Positions 1 through 4,884 are shown, counted from the first letter of the stretch. The stretch is 5,166 bases of DNA from an uncultured Pseudomonadota bacterium (GCA_946478635.1 CAMLCX010000381.1:1-5166), one strand, 5' to 3'. Translations and numbers: made by a program. The notes: generated by a model from the sequence alone, not told the origin.

Positions 1-129
1 GTCGTCCGGTCGCACGTCAACGATGCTTCGCTCGTCAACGTCGCCTGGCGCGATGTGGCCGGCGGCGATGAGGTTGCGGAGCCACTGAGCTGCGAAGGGG
101 TCGATTTCATTGTAGTAGGCGGCCTTCAC
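1..129 (-). CDS. Phage-type DNA cytosine-C5 methyltransferase, N-terminal fragment (runs off the window)
   Basis: Only the first 43 codons are present, and the frame is open to base 1. The translation contains AYYNEIDPFAAQWLRNLI followed by AAGHIAPGDVDERSIVDVRP. From memory this is the N-terminal leader of phage and prophage C5 cytosine methyltransferases, in which it precedes the FAGIG S-adenosylmethionine-binding motif. That motif would lie just outside the window. Such enzymes methylate cytosine in DNA and usually protect phage DNA from host restriction or pair with a nuclease. The only start codon open in this frame is GTG at 129, with no convincing ribosome binding site. An ATG at 149 overlaps the upstream stop (TGATG) as in other genes here, but hits TAA after five codons. 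One extra base between about 132 and 140 would join that ATG to this frame. The family call is from recall and the true start is unsettled. Confidence 0.72.
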   Translation of the reverse strand, partial: MKAAYYNEIDPFAAQWLRNLIAAGHIAPGDVDERSIVDVRPDD

Positions 130-148
130 GGTTACGGGTGCTCTGTCA

Positions 149-313
149 TCACTGAAATTGTTTTCTTCGTTTCAATTCGCAAAACTCTACCCACCCGTCC
201 TCGAACTTTTTCTCGTCCCAGCTCCCGCCAGCCGAGCGGACGGCCTCTTTTAATATTTCGCGCCACTCATCCTTGTCGTATTCGTCGAGCCGCGTATCGG
301 TCTGTTGGGTCAT
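149..313 (-). CDS. Small hypothetical phage protein, 54 aa, acidic/basic and helical
   Basis: This reads MTQQTDTRLDEYDKDEWREI, then a charged helical stretch and a basic end (KRRKQFQ). It is probably soluble, with no membrane segment or known domain, and Trp at about 17, 32 and 41. I chose ATG at 313 rather than the upstream ATG at 394 because it overlaps the preceding stop (TAATG), matching the coupling seen throughout the cluster. The longer version would run antiparallel-style through the neighbouring gene's coding frame. Its stop overlaps a potential ATG of the methyltransferase (TGATG). The first six residues repeat those of the gene just upstream. I do not recognise a function; its place beside the methyltransferase is the only clue. 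Confidence 0.72.
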   Translation of the reverse strand: MTQQTDTRLDEYDKDEWREILKEAVRSAGGSWDEKKFEDGWVEFCELKRRKQFQ

Positions 314-492
314 TAACCGCGCTCGTTCGCTTCGCGGAGTTCGTCGAGTTCTTGGAGGGCGTCGCCGACGCAGACCGAATGTGGGATGCCCCACGGCGTC
401 TCTGTCGTCAGAGGGTTCATCTTGAATTTGCGGATGTCGCCGCTGAAAACGAGCGTAAAATGTTCGGTGCGCCGGTCTGTTTGCTGCGTCAT
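313..492 (-). CDS. Small hypothetical phage protein, 59 aa
   Basis: This frame encodes 59 residues: MTQQTDRRTEHFTLVFSGDI, then a middle with KMNPLTTETPWGIP, and an acidic helical end (ALQELDELREANERG). ATG at 492 has a good ribosome binding site, GAGAGG about six bases upstream, and lies 17 bases after the previous stop. Its TAA overlaps the next ATG by one base. The beta-like FTLVFSGDIRKFKMNP segment followed by GIPHSVCVGDALQELDEL resembles small phage proteins of rhizobial prophages as I remember them, but none with a known role. It shares its first six residues with the following gene. The good RBS and coupled ends support it as a real gene despite its size. Confidence 0.75.
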   Translation of the reverse strand: MTQQTDRRTEHFTLVFSGDIRKFKMNPLTTETPWGIPHSVCVGDALQELDELREANERG

Positions 493-509
493 GCTAACCT
501 CTCGATTGC

Positions 510-746
510 CTAAACGGCGTTGTTTGGCTTGAGGATTTCGGCATCGGCGCGCATCGTGCTGACCGAATCTGCCAACAGATTTGCAATTTCATGCAGTTTT
601 TCGTGTGGCTGCATTTCCCCGGTCTCAATCAGTGATGTGCGAGCATCAACGAGTCGCGCGGCGTAGGTGCCATCAGGACGGCGGACCACCTCAACGGTGA
701 ATTGCCAAACATCGTCCGGCTTCGGTAGCTCGATTACTTTTGCCAT
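510..746 (-). CDS. Hypothetical phage protein, 78 aa
   Basis: This encodes MAKVIELPKPDDVWQFTVEV, then a strand-rich region (RRPDGTYAARLVDARTSLIE) and a C-terminal amphipathic helix (EKLHEIANLLADSVSTMRAD). The fold could be a small beta sheet capped by a helix. There are no metal ligands, catalytic motif or membrane segment. I chose ATG at 746 because AGGA lies about nine bases upstream, it follows the previous stop (773-775) by 26 bases, and the protein-like composition begins there. Extending to ATG at 848 would add a low-complexity Arg/Ser/Pro stretch and overlap the membrane protein gene. It sits between a two-helix membrane protein and two small unknowns. The function is not recognised. 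Confidence 0.72.
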   Translation of the reverse strand: MAKVIELPKPDDVWQFTVEVVRRPDGTYAARLVDARTSLIETGEMQPHEKLHEIANLLADSVSTMRADAEILKPNNAV

Positions 747-772
747 CGTCTCTGTCCTGTTGAAGCGTCGGA

Positions 773-955
773 TTATTCTGGAAGGACGAGGCGGCGAACG
801 AGCAGCCCCGCGAAGCCGCCGCCAACCATGCAGGCAATGATTGCCCACGGCGACGAGACGATGAAGATTGCGACGACGACCGCGACCATCGCGAAAAAGA
901 GCATGAATGCGAGGTCCGCAAAGACCATCATCGCGTCACCTATTCCTGAATACAT
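773..955 (-). CDS. Small two-helix inner-membrane protein, 60 aa
   Basis: This is a 60-residue, very hydrophobic protein. A short N-terminus (MYSGIGDA) is followed by a membrane helix at about residues 9-33 (LAFMLFFAMVAVVVAIFIV), a short SSP turn, and a second helix at about 36-53 (WAIIACMVGGGFAGLL) with a basic end (VRRLVLPE). By the positive-inside rule the C-terminus, and with the hairpin the N-terminus, should be cytoplasmic. The start at 955 has one of the strongest ribosome binding sites in the window, GAGGAGAGG ending about four bases before ATG. The longer ATG at 1087 would overlap the upstream gene. A small hairpin membrane protein could be a holin, an exclusion protein or a membrane anchor; no lysis genes are visible, so I do not choose. 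Confidence 0.78.
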   Translation of the reverse strand: MYSGIGDAMMVFADLAFMLFFAMVAVVVAIFIVSSPWAIIACMVGGGFAGLLVRRLVLPE

Positions 956-983
956 TTTCCTCTCCTCGTCGGATAAAGCGTCG

Positions 984-1229
984 TTAGGGGCAATGAGTGT
1001 TGAGCCGGTGGGCGACCAAATAGAGATCGCACTCCATCCACGTTCCCATTGCCTGATTAGCGAGGAACGTGTGGCCTTGGTCGTCATTGCAGATCAGATA
1101 TTTCGGCGGCTCGCCCGTGTGCCAATTCAGGATTTGGCAAAAATCATAGCGACCGTTGCTCCGGAAGATTTCGCGCCGATGTTCTTTGACCGGCGGTGGC
1201 CCGTCAAAGTCGATAATTTCTTCTGCCAT
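984..1229 (-). CDS. Hypothetical phage protein, 81 aa
   Basis: The protein starts MAEEIIDFDGPPPVKEHRRE, an acidic and proline-rich N-terminus. A compact, probably beta-rich part follows, with aromatic and Gly residues (RYDFCQILNWHTGEPPKYL, then ICNDDQGHTFLANQAMGTW) and a His/Arg-containing end. There is no paired Cys knuckle, nuclease motif or membrane helix that I recognise. I chose ATG at 1229 over ATG at 1247 because AAGGA lies seven bases before it, while the earlier ATG has its AAGG too close. It follows the end of the DUF968-like gene: only 22 bases separate it from TAA at 1252, the stop the upstream gene would use if its frameshift were repaired. The function is unknown. Confidence 0.72.
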   Translation of the reverse strand: MAEEIIDFDGPPPVKEHRREIFRSNGRYDFCQILNWHTGEPPKYLICNDDQGHTFLANQAMGTWMECDLYLVAHRLNTHCP

Positions 1230-1251
1230 AACGGTTTCCTTTGTCATCGCC

Positions 1252-1332
1252 TTAAACCAACGCGCGCTGTTCGCTCAGGACGGTCATCGCCCTGTCGTGG
1301 TCGCCACTGTGAACGTAAAGCGCCATCGACAG
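1252..1332 (-). other. Displaced C-terminal tail of the DUF968-like gene (-1 frame)
   Basis: After GID-QSF in the preceding gene, the -1 frame reads LSMALYVHSGDHDRAM, then TVLSEQRALV and TAA. As I recall DUF968-like proteins, GID is followed by a helix of type LALALYxxSGDHExA, so this is the expected continuation. By hand count 21 of 26 codons here end in G or C, against 9 of 15 in the frame actually open. The shift falls in or beside the run AGAAAGA (plus strand 1331-1337). One extra T in the sense TTT run would restore a protein of about 116 residues ending at 1252, 22 bases before the next start. Confidence 0.7.
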
Positions 1333-1601
1333 AAAGATTGGTCGATGCCCTTCGACGCCCACCACGTTCTTTCATCGCCGGCTCTGTGTTGCTCGTCGTG
1401 ATGCTTCCCGCACAATGGGACACACCAGAAATCATGTGGCTTCTGCCCAACACCAGCATTCACCTTCGCCACTCGTGCATCGCTGAAACGGAGATGCGCC
1501 GCCTGTGTCTCGATATTGTTGCCGCAGGATGGGATGCAGCACGGAAGCTGGCGCAGGAATCCCAGGTGGCTTTCGATAAATTTGCGCGGGTCTTTCTTCA
1601 C
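1284..1601 (-). CDS. DUF968-like HNH-fold nuclease or recombination protein, apparently frameshifted near its 3' end
   Basis: As sequenced this gives 105 residues. The N-terminal basic helix (KKDPRKFIESHLGFLRQLP) leads into a zinc/HNH-like core: CCIPSCG at 21-27, AH at 35-36, VPLCGKHHDEQH at 61-72, then TWWASKGID. This order (LRxLPC, Cys pair, AH, PLCxxHHxxQH, WW, GID) fits the DUF968 and phage Ref/NinG-like nucleases, which I associate with phage recombination. I chose GTG at 1601 because it overlaps the upstream stop (GTGA) and has GGAG eight bases before it; ATG at 1634 would lie inside the upstream frame. The last 15 residues (CRWRFTFTVATTTGR) are not family-like, whereas the -1 frame supplies the expected tail. 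All putative metal ligands precede the break, so partial activity is possible. Confidence 0.78.
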   Translation of the reverse strand: MKKDPRKFIESHLGFLRQLPCCIPSCGNNIETQAAHLRFSDARVAKVNAGVGQKPHDFWCVPLCGKHHDEQHRAGDERTWWASKGIDQSFCRWRFTFTVATTTGR

Positions 1602-1786
1602 TCCGGCTTCTCCAAACAGGCGATGGCAACCCATCGTTCTTTCATTGGCTGCGGCACCCCGCCCAAGACATTCAGGGCATGGTCCGCCGCCTTCAACGGC
1701 ACTTCAAAAATGAACTGCGCCGTATCGCGGGTGCGGATCACTTTGAAATCTGAATAGGTGGCCGTGAAGGCGGCGGGTTTATCCAT
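1598..1786 (-). CDS. Hypothetical phage protein, 62 aa, between ssb and the DUF968-like gene
   Basis: This reads MDKPAAFTATYSDFKVIRTR, then DTAQFIFEVPLKAADHALNV and LGGVPQP, ending ERWVAIACLEKPE. It looks like a small alpha/beta domain: two strands, a helix (LKAADHALNVLG), and a final strand. I remember similar sequences next to recombination genes in rhizobial prophages, where the protein is often longer and has no assigned function. I chose ATG at 1786, one base after the ssb stop (TAA-C-ATG), over ATG at 1804 inside ssb. Its TGA overlaps the next GTG by four bases. Its place between SSB and a nuclease-like protein suggests a role in recombination or replication, which is inference only. 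Confidence 0.75.
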   Translation of the reverse strand: MDKPAAFTATYSDFKVIRTRDTAQFIFEVPLKAADHALNVLGGVPQPMKERWVAIACLEKPE

Positions 1787-1787
1787 G

Positions 1788-2210
1788 TTAGAAGCCAATC
1801 TCATCGTTCATTTCCTCGGATGGCGCGGGCTTCTGCACTGGCGCGGCGCTGTCGCCACCCTTGCTGTCCAGCATCACCAGCGATGAGTTGAAGCCCTGCA
1901 AGACGACCTCCGTCGAGTATTTGTCGTTGCCGTCTTTGTCTTTCCACTTGCGGGTTTGCAGCGCACCTTCGAGATAGACCTTCGCGCCCTTTTTCAGACA
2001 CTGCTCGACAACCTTGCAAAGCGCCTCCGAGAAAATGACAACTCGGTGCCACTCGGTTTTCTCTTTGCGTTCACCACTGTTTTTGTCGCGCCAGCTTTCG
2101 GAAGTGGCGACCGTAAGATTGGCGATTGGCTTGCCGTCCTGTGTCCGCCGGATTTCCGGGTCTTTCCCCAGGTTGCCGACTAGAATTACTTTGTTGACCG
2201 CTCCGCTCAT
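1788..2210 (-). CDS. ssb: Single-stranded DNA-binding protein (SSB)
   Basis: This 140-residue bacterial-type SSB coats single-stranded DNA during replication and recombination. The OB fold spans about residues 5-115: the opening NKVILVGNLGKDPEIRRTQD, the central TVATSESWRDKNSGE, TEWHRVVIF at 52-60, KKGAKVYLEGALQTRKW at 73-89 and the final strand STEVVLQGF. Trp40, Trp54, Trp89 and Phe60 are the usual base-stacking positions. The linker is short (about 20 residues; E. coli SSB is 178 residues long). The tail ends EEMNDEIGF, an acidic tip like the canonical DDDIPF but with Gly for Pro, so it should still recruit partner proteins. ATG at 2210 overlaps the annealase stop by four bases (ATGA), and AAGGAAAG lies upstream. 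Annealase and SSB adjacency is typical of phage recombination modules. Confidence 0.96.
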   Translation of the reverse strand: MSGAVNKVILVGNLGKDPEIRRTQDGKPIANLTVATSESWRDKNSGERKEKTEWHRVVIFSEALCKVVEQCLKKGAKVYLEGALQTRKWKDKDGNDKYSTEVVLQGFNSSLVMLDSKGGDSAAPVQKPAPSEEMNDEIGF

Positions 2211-2869
2211 GCTGCTTTCTTTCCTTCAAGGATTTCGAGTTTGAGTTTGAGTTTGAGCATCAGCACGTCGAGTTCGAGCTTGCTGAGGCCGAGGGTTCGG
2301 CGGGCGGCTTTCTGTTCGTCAGAACCCCACCAGTCGCGAAGCGCCTTGCCATCCTTGAAGGCGTCGATCTTCGCGTCACAGTCTTTGACAAAGAAGGCGT
2401 GGGATTCATCGACCGGCTCTGCGACGTTCGATTGCGCTTTGTCGTAGAGGGCTAGGCCAAACGGATTACCGAAGGTCATCAGGGCGCGCTTTCGTCCGTC
2501 CGTCTCGGCCTCTTTGATTGCGCTTTCGTGAGCAAGCCCTTGGTCAACATCGATGCCGTGGCCGGCACCAACGCCCTCGCGGACTATTCGATCGTCGCCA
2601 GAAATAACCGTGACGCGAACTTTCGCGGTGTATGACACGCCGAACCCGTCGCGCGGGTTGGGCTGACCGACCTTGCGCTCGCGCTCTGCGACACACCGGA
2701 GATCGACAGTCTCGCTTGTCCAGCCATCAAATCCGAAAATCCGGTTAGCCTCAGAAATTACCTGCCATCCCTCGATGTAGCTAAAGGATCGGCCGGCTTG
2801 CGCCCTAGTTTTCACATGGTCCCGACTGAGGGGGGCCTCCAGCGAGTTGTTTTGTTCGGCGGTGAACAT
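2207..2869 (-). CDS. Rad52/Rad22-family single-strand annealing protein (phage recombinase)
   Basis: This 220-residue protein should anneal complementary single strands during phage recombination, acting as a ring-forming annealase with SSB. The Rad52 signature is clear: FSYIEGWQVISEANRIFGF at 29-47 followed by DGW, a beta region (YTAKVRVTV at 80-88), and the conserved block GVGAGHGID at 99-107, AHESAIKEAETDGRKRAL at 113-130 and FGNPFGLALYDK at 133-144. Residues 145-220 form a variable C-terminus with DWWGSDEQ and a Lys/Leu alternation (LKLKLKLE) encoded by a hexanucleotide repeat. ATG at 2869 follows the HNH stop by one base, with only a weak GGGA about ten bases upstream, so translation probably depends on coupling to the endonuclease gene. 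It resembles phage Sak-type proteins more than eukaryotic Rad52 in length. Confidence 0.94.
   Translation of the reverse strand: MFTAEQNNSLEAPLSRDHVKTRAQAGRSFSYIEGWQVISEANRIFGFDGWTSETVDLRCVAERERKVGQPNPRDGFGVSYTAKVRVTVISGDDRIVREGVGAGHGIDVDQGLAHESAIKEAETDGRKRALMTFGNPFGLALYDKAQSNVAEPVDESHAFFVKDCDAKIDAFKDGKALRDWWGSDEQKAARRTLGLSKLELDVLMLKLKLKLEILEGKKAA
2237..2257. repeat. Short GAGTTT tandem repeat within the annealase gene
   Basis: Three and a half perfect copies of the hexamer GAGTTT (plus strand) encode alternating Leu-Lys near residues 205-211 of the Rad52-like protein. Such a repeat can gain or lose two-residue units by slippage without a frameshift. It lies in the variable C-terminal region outside the annealing domain. 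Confidence 0.85.
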
Positions 2870-2870
2870 T

Positions 2871-3338
2871 TTAGATGTGATCCCAGTTAATTCGGTGGAT
2901 GATTTTTTGAACTTGTCCGCGCGAAATTCCGTAACAGTCCGCTATTTGAGACTGGGGGCGGCCCAACTCAGCATCGCGTCTTATCGCGCGAACTATTTTC
3001 TCGTTAACCTTCGCTAGGGGGTGTTTTTCGCCAGAGCGGTCTGGCCAGCGTCCGCGCTTAACCGCGTCTCGCGTGTTGTCAGATAGCGTTCCCTGCTCAA
3101 GATGAAGCGGGTTAACGCACTTCGGATTGTCGCACTTGTGACGGATTACCAACCCATCTTGAATGGGGCCGTTAAGCAGCTCGAAAATCCACCTGTGAGC
3201 CTTCACGGTTTTTGGCCCCAAAGCGAAATGACCGTGGCGGCCTCCAGGGCAATTCCCTTGCCACTCCCAGCAATCGTGGGATTCGCTAATCTCAACAAAC
3301 TGGAGAAACCGAACGAAGTCTGATGCGAGAGTTGTCAT
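2871..3338 (-). CDS. HNH homing-type endonuclease with C-terminal helix-turn-helix
   Basis: This 155-residue protein belongs to the HNH_3-like group typical of free-standing phage endonucleases. An N-terminal DCWEWQG strand (22-28) and a Gly-rich turn lead to the HNH core: KAHRW at 46-50, then VIRHKCDNPKCVNPLHL at 64-80, giving His48, His67, Cys69, Cys74, Asn76 and His79. The segment LSDNTRDAVKRGR follows, as usual in the family. Residues 108-152 form a helix-turn-helix (KVNEKIVRAIRRDAELGR, QIADCYGISRGQVQKII, NW) that should read the target. ATG at 3338 overlaps the upstream stop by one base (TGATG), with GGAG five bases before it. The stop lies one base before the annealase start. Its sequence looks richer in AT runs than its neighbours, consistent with recent arrival. 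It nicks or cuts DNA, possibly at an equivalent operon site in rival phages. Confidence 0.92.
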   Translation of the reverse strand: MTTLASDFVRFLQFVEISESHDCWEWQGNCPGGRHGHFALGPKTVKAHRWIFELLNGPIQDGLVIRHKCDNPKCVNPLHLEQGTLSDNTRDAVKRGRWPDRSGEKHPLAKVNEKIVRAIRRDAELGRPQSQIADCYGISRGQVQKIIHRINWDHI

Positions 3339-4120
3339 CAGATGCTCCGTTCGATCTTGACTGTTACGCCAGCGGGCAGGACGCCGTTAGCCCTGCGGTA
3401 TTCGCGAGAGGCCGACAAAATGGCTTCCTCGATCTTGGGGTGTGGCCCAATGGCTGCAATGGCCTTGGCGTAGCTGTTGAGAATCAGCGTCTCTTTGTTC
3501 TTGAGGCCGATGTTGTTGTGCCAGCCGCCAGCCAGCTTCGTGTTGTCGGCTTCGCGTTCGGCGCGTTGGGCTACGCGGTCGGCAATCTGTGCATCCTTGA
3601 TCGCGCGCTCTGTCTTGATGACCTCTTGCGTGACATCAACGCCAAGCTCGCCATTGCGGGCGTTCTCAATAACGTCATTCTGATTGGCGATGGCCTCGGC
3701 AGCCTTACGCGCGGCATCGTCGGCGGCTTTCTGCGCTAGCTGGGCGGCGCGAATCCTGGCTGCTTCAAGCCGCGCCAGATAGTCCGTCACTCGCGCTGCA
3801 AGCTGCGCTACCGTCTTGTCCAGAATGCCGGGGTTTTTCTTGTCCGTGTTATGAATGTATTTGTGGCGCTCGTTGATTTCCGCCAATTGCTCGTTGAGCG
3901 GTGCTGTCTCGCGCTTGCGCGAGTCCTCGATTTCGCCGGCAGACGACTTGGCGCGGTCGAGCAGGAGCTTGGCGTCTCTGGCGTGATCTTCGGTTTCAAT
4001 GACGGGGTGTTCGGCAAGCCATGCCGAGAGGGCGCAAGCGGTATCCATCCCAGCGTCGATAGGGCCAGGTGGGTTATTGTGGCCCGCAGGGGCCGGACGT
4101 TCGAGGGCTGCCATACTCAT
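3338..4120 (-). CDS. Coiled-coil phage protein of the recombination cluster, 260 aa
   Basis: The N-terminus contains the GHNNPPGPID motif (13-22) that I know from alphaproteobacterial phage proteins. It is followed by WLAEHPVIETEDHARDAKLL and a long charged, Ala-rich helical region at about 55-195 (for example LNEQLAEINERHKYIHNTDK and IRAAQLAQKAADDAARKAAE), very probably a coiled coil. A short folded end follows: GGWHNNIGLKNKETLILNSY at 198-217 and EYRRANGVLPAGVTVKIERS at 240-259. No enzyme motif is visible. ATG at 4120 overlaps the upstream stop (TAATG), with AAGGAAG upstream. Similar long helical proteins often stand just before annealase genes in phages and may assist recombination or bind nuclease or SSB. 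This is inference from position, and the family name is not certain. Confidence 0.83.
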   Translation of the reverse strand: MSMAALERPAPAGHNNPPGPIDAGMDTACALSAWLAEHPVIETEDHARDAKLLLDRAKSSAGEIEDSRKRETAPLNEQLAEINERHKYIHNTDKKNPGILDKTVAQLAARVTDYLARLEAARIRAAQLAQKAADDAARKAAEAIANQNDVIENARNGELGVDVTQEVIKTERAIKDAQIADRVAQRAEREADNTKLAGGWHNNIGLKNKETLILNSYAKAIAAIGPHPKIEEAILSASREYRRANGVLPAGVTVKIERSI

Positions 4121-4302
4121 TACGCGGCTTCCTTCTGCTCTTTCTGTTCGTGACGTTCTTGGCGGATTTCCGCCCGGATGATCTTCGCGGTTAACTGCGT
4201 GAGCTTGTGCTGGATGACCGCGAAGGCGCGATGCTGCGAGCGGTGACGAATGAGTTGGGCCGTCAAACGGTCACGCTTTAGATAGAGGTCTGGTAGATTC
4301 AT
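4120..4302 (-). CDS. Small basic helical protein, 60 aa
   Basis: This protein reads MNLPDLYLKRDRLTAQLIRH, then RSQHRAFAVIQHKLTQLTAK, and a C-terminus rich in Arg, Glu, Gln and Lys (RQERHEQKEQKEAA). It is nearly all helix and strongly basic in its first two thirds, so it may form a short helical hairpin and contact nucleic acid or a partner protein. ATG at 4302 overlaps the preceding stop by four bases (ATGA), and AGGTGG lies about eight bases upstream. Its stop overlaps the start of the coiled-coil protein. Both neighbours' coupling supports it as real. No family is recognised. Confidence 0.75.
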   Translation of the reverse strand: MNLPDLYLKRDRLTAQLIRHRSQHRAFAVIQHKLTQLTAKIIRAEIRQERHEQKEQKEAA

Positions 4303-4727
4303 GGCTCGACCACCTGTGGCTTGCTCATCACCACGCCATGCGCGTCTGACGGCTGTGGCAAACCGGAGTTTATTTCATCCACCATTCCGTATTCGACGCG
4401 GAGTTCTTCGCGAACATTTGCGAGATTGTTCGTCTTGCAAAAAGTGTCACGCGCGAGCCAAGCAATGTCGGTAAGTTTGCGAAGGCTGTCGGCCATCGTC
4501 GCTGGCGGCAGAAGATCAAGGTGGAAGCCGCTGTCGAAGTATTTAACGACCTCGCGATCTTCGTGCCGATACAGCCACTCATCTTGCCCCGCGCTATCAG
4601 GAGCAACCGATGCGTCGGCAGAGACGTGGCAGGAGCCGACCGAAAACCACCAGCCCGGAAGTTTGCTGTGGAAGTATTCGATGGCGGCGGTCAGATCGCC
4701 GGTTTGTTTTTCGCCATTCCAGAACAT
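4299..4727 (-). CDS. Hypothetical phage protein, 142 aa, with GWWFSVGSCHVSADASVAP motif
   Basis: This protein opens with MFWNGEKQTGDLTAAIEYFH, a helix, then LPGWWFSVGSCHVSADASVA at 23-42, a strand-like stretch that is the most distinctive part. A loop with several acidic residues follows, then KYFDSGFHLDLLPPATMADS at 62-81 and a helix (LRKLTDIAWLARDTF). I recall hypothetical proteins of rhizobial prophages with the same GWWFSV...SADAS and FDxGFHxDLxxPxTMAxxLR pattern, but none with a known role. ATG at 4727 has GAGGAAAAAG immediately upstream, a good ribosome binding site, and follows the longest gap in the window. The end overlaps the next gene by four bases. It is probably a soluble alpha/beta protein. 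Confidence 0.8.
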   Translation of the reverse strand: MFWNGEKQTGDLTAAIEYFHSKLPGWWFSVGSCHVSADASVAPDSAGQDEWLYRHEDREVVKYFDSGFHLDLLPPATMADSLRKLTDIAWLARDTFCKTNNLANVREELRVEYGMVDEINSGLPQPSDAHGVVMSKPQVVEP

Positions 4728-4884
4728 CTTTTTCCTCGCGGTCTATCTCGTGTCACAGTTTTCAGCGACGCATGGCTATCTGTCTCGCTGGCCCCAACTC
4801 TCAGAGCCAAAATCCCCCAATGAGACTACGCAGAACAAATTCAATCTCACCGGGGAGTCTTTGGGGAGGTTCAGCAACACGCGA
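4728..4884 (-). other. Longest intergenic gap; possible tiny gene or regulatory stretch
   Basis: This 157-base stretch is unusual in a cluster where neighbours overlap or nearly touch. It holds a GC-rich hairpin (4814-4856). A possible 40-residue frame begins at ATG 4898, 14 bases inside the end of the membrane protein gene, and stops at 4776-4778; by hand count 25 of its 40 codons end in G or C. It has no ribosome binding site and no recognisable sequence. I find no convincing promoter boxes. Confidence 0.45.
4814..4856 (-). terminator. Possible intrinsic terminator or attenuator hairpin
   Basis: In the minus-strand transcript the arm UCCCCGGUGAGA (4856-4845) can pair with UCUCAUUGGGGG (4825-4814). 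This gives 12 continuous base pairs, of which nine are Watson-Crick and three are G-U, around a 19-base loop. The sequence AUUUUGG follows, so the U tract has only four U. The stem is strong but the loop is large and the U tract short, so partial termination, attenuation or RNA end protection are all possible. It lies after the small membrane protein gene and before the 4727-4299 gene, which has its own strong ribosome binding site. Confidence 0.4.

Noticed and set aside
1..955. A defence island built from the methyltransferase, membrane protein and small unknowns
   Set aside because: The methyltransferase N-terminus matches solitary phage enzymes as I recall them, and no partner restriction nuclease, NTPase or sensor is visible. 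The HNH proteins fit homing and recombination roles better.
828..1757. Long open frame on the plus strand (309 codons)
   Set aside because: It lies antisense to several small minus-strand genes with good ribosome binding sites and recognisable domains, and its translation shows no domain. It is a shadow of their GC-rich codon bias.
3323..3739. Plus-strand open frame of 138 codons
   Set aside because: It is antisense to the coiled-coil gene, whose Ala/Glu/Lys-rich codons create open antisense frames; it has no domain or ribosome binding site of note.
4801..4884. Readthrough of the amber stop of the 65-residue membrane protein into 27 further codons
   Set aside because: The extension looks somewhat protein-like (LPGEIEFVLRSLIGGFWL), but by hand count only 10 of 27 codons end in G or C, unlike the genes here, and no readthrough signal is visible.
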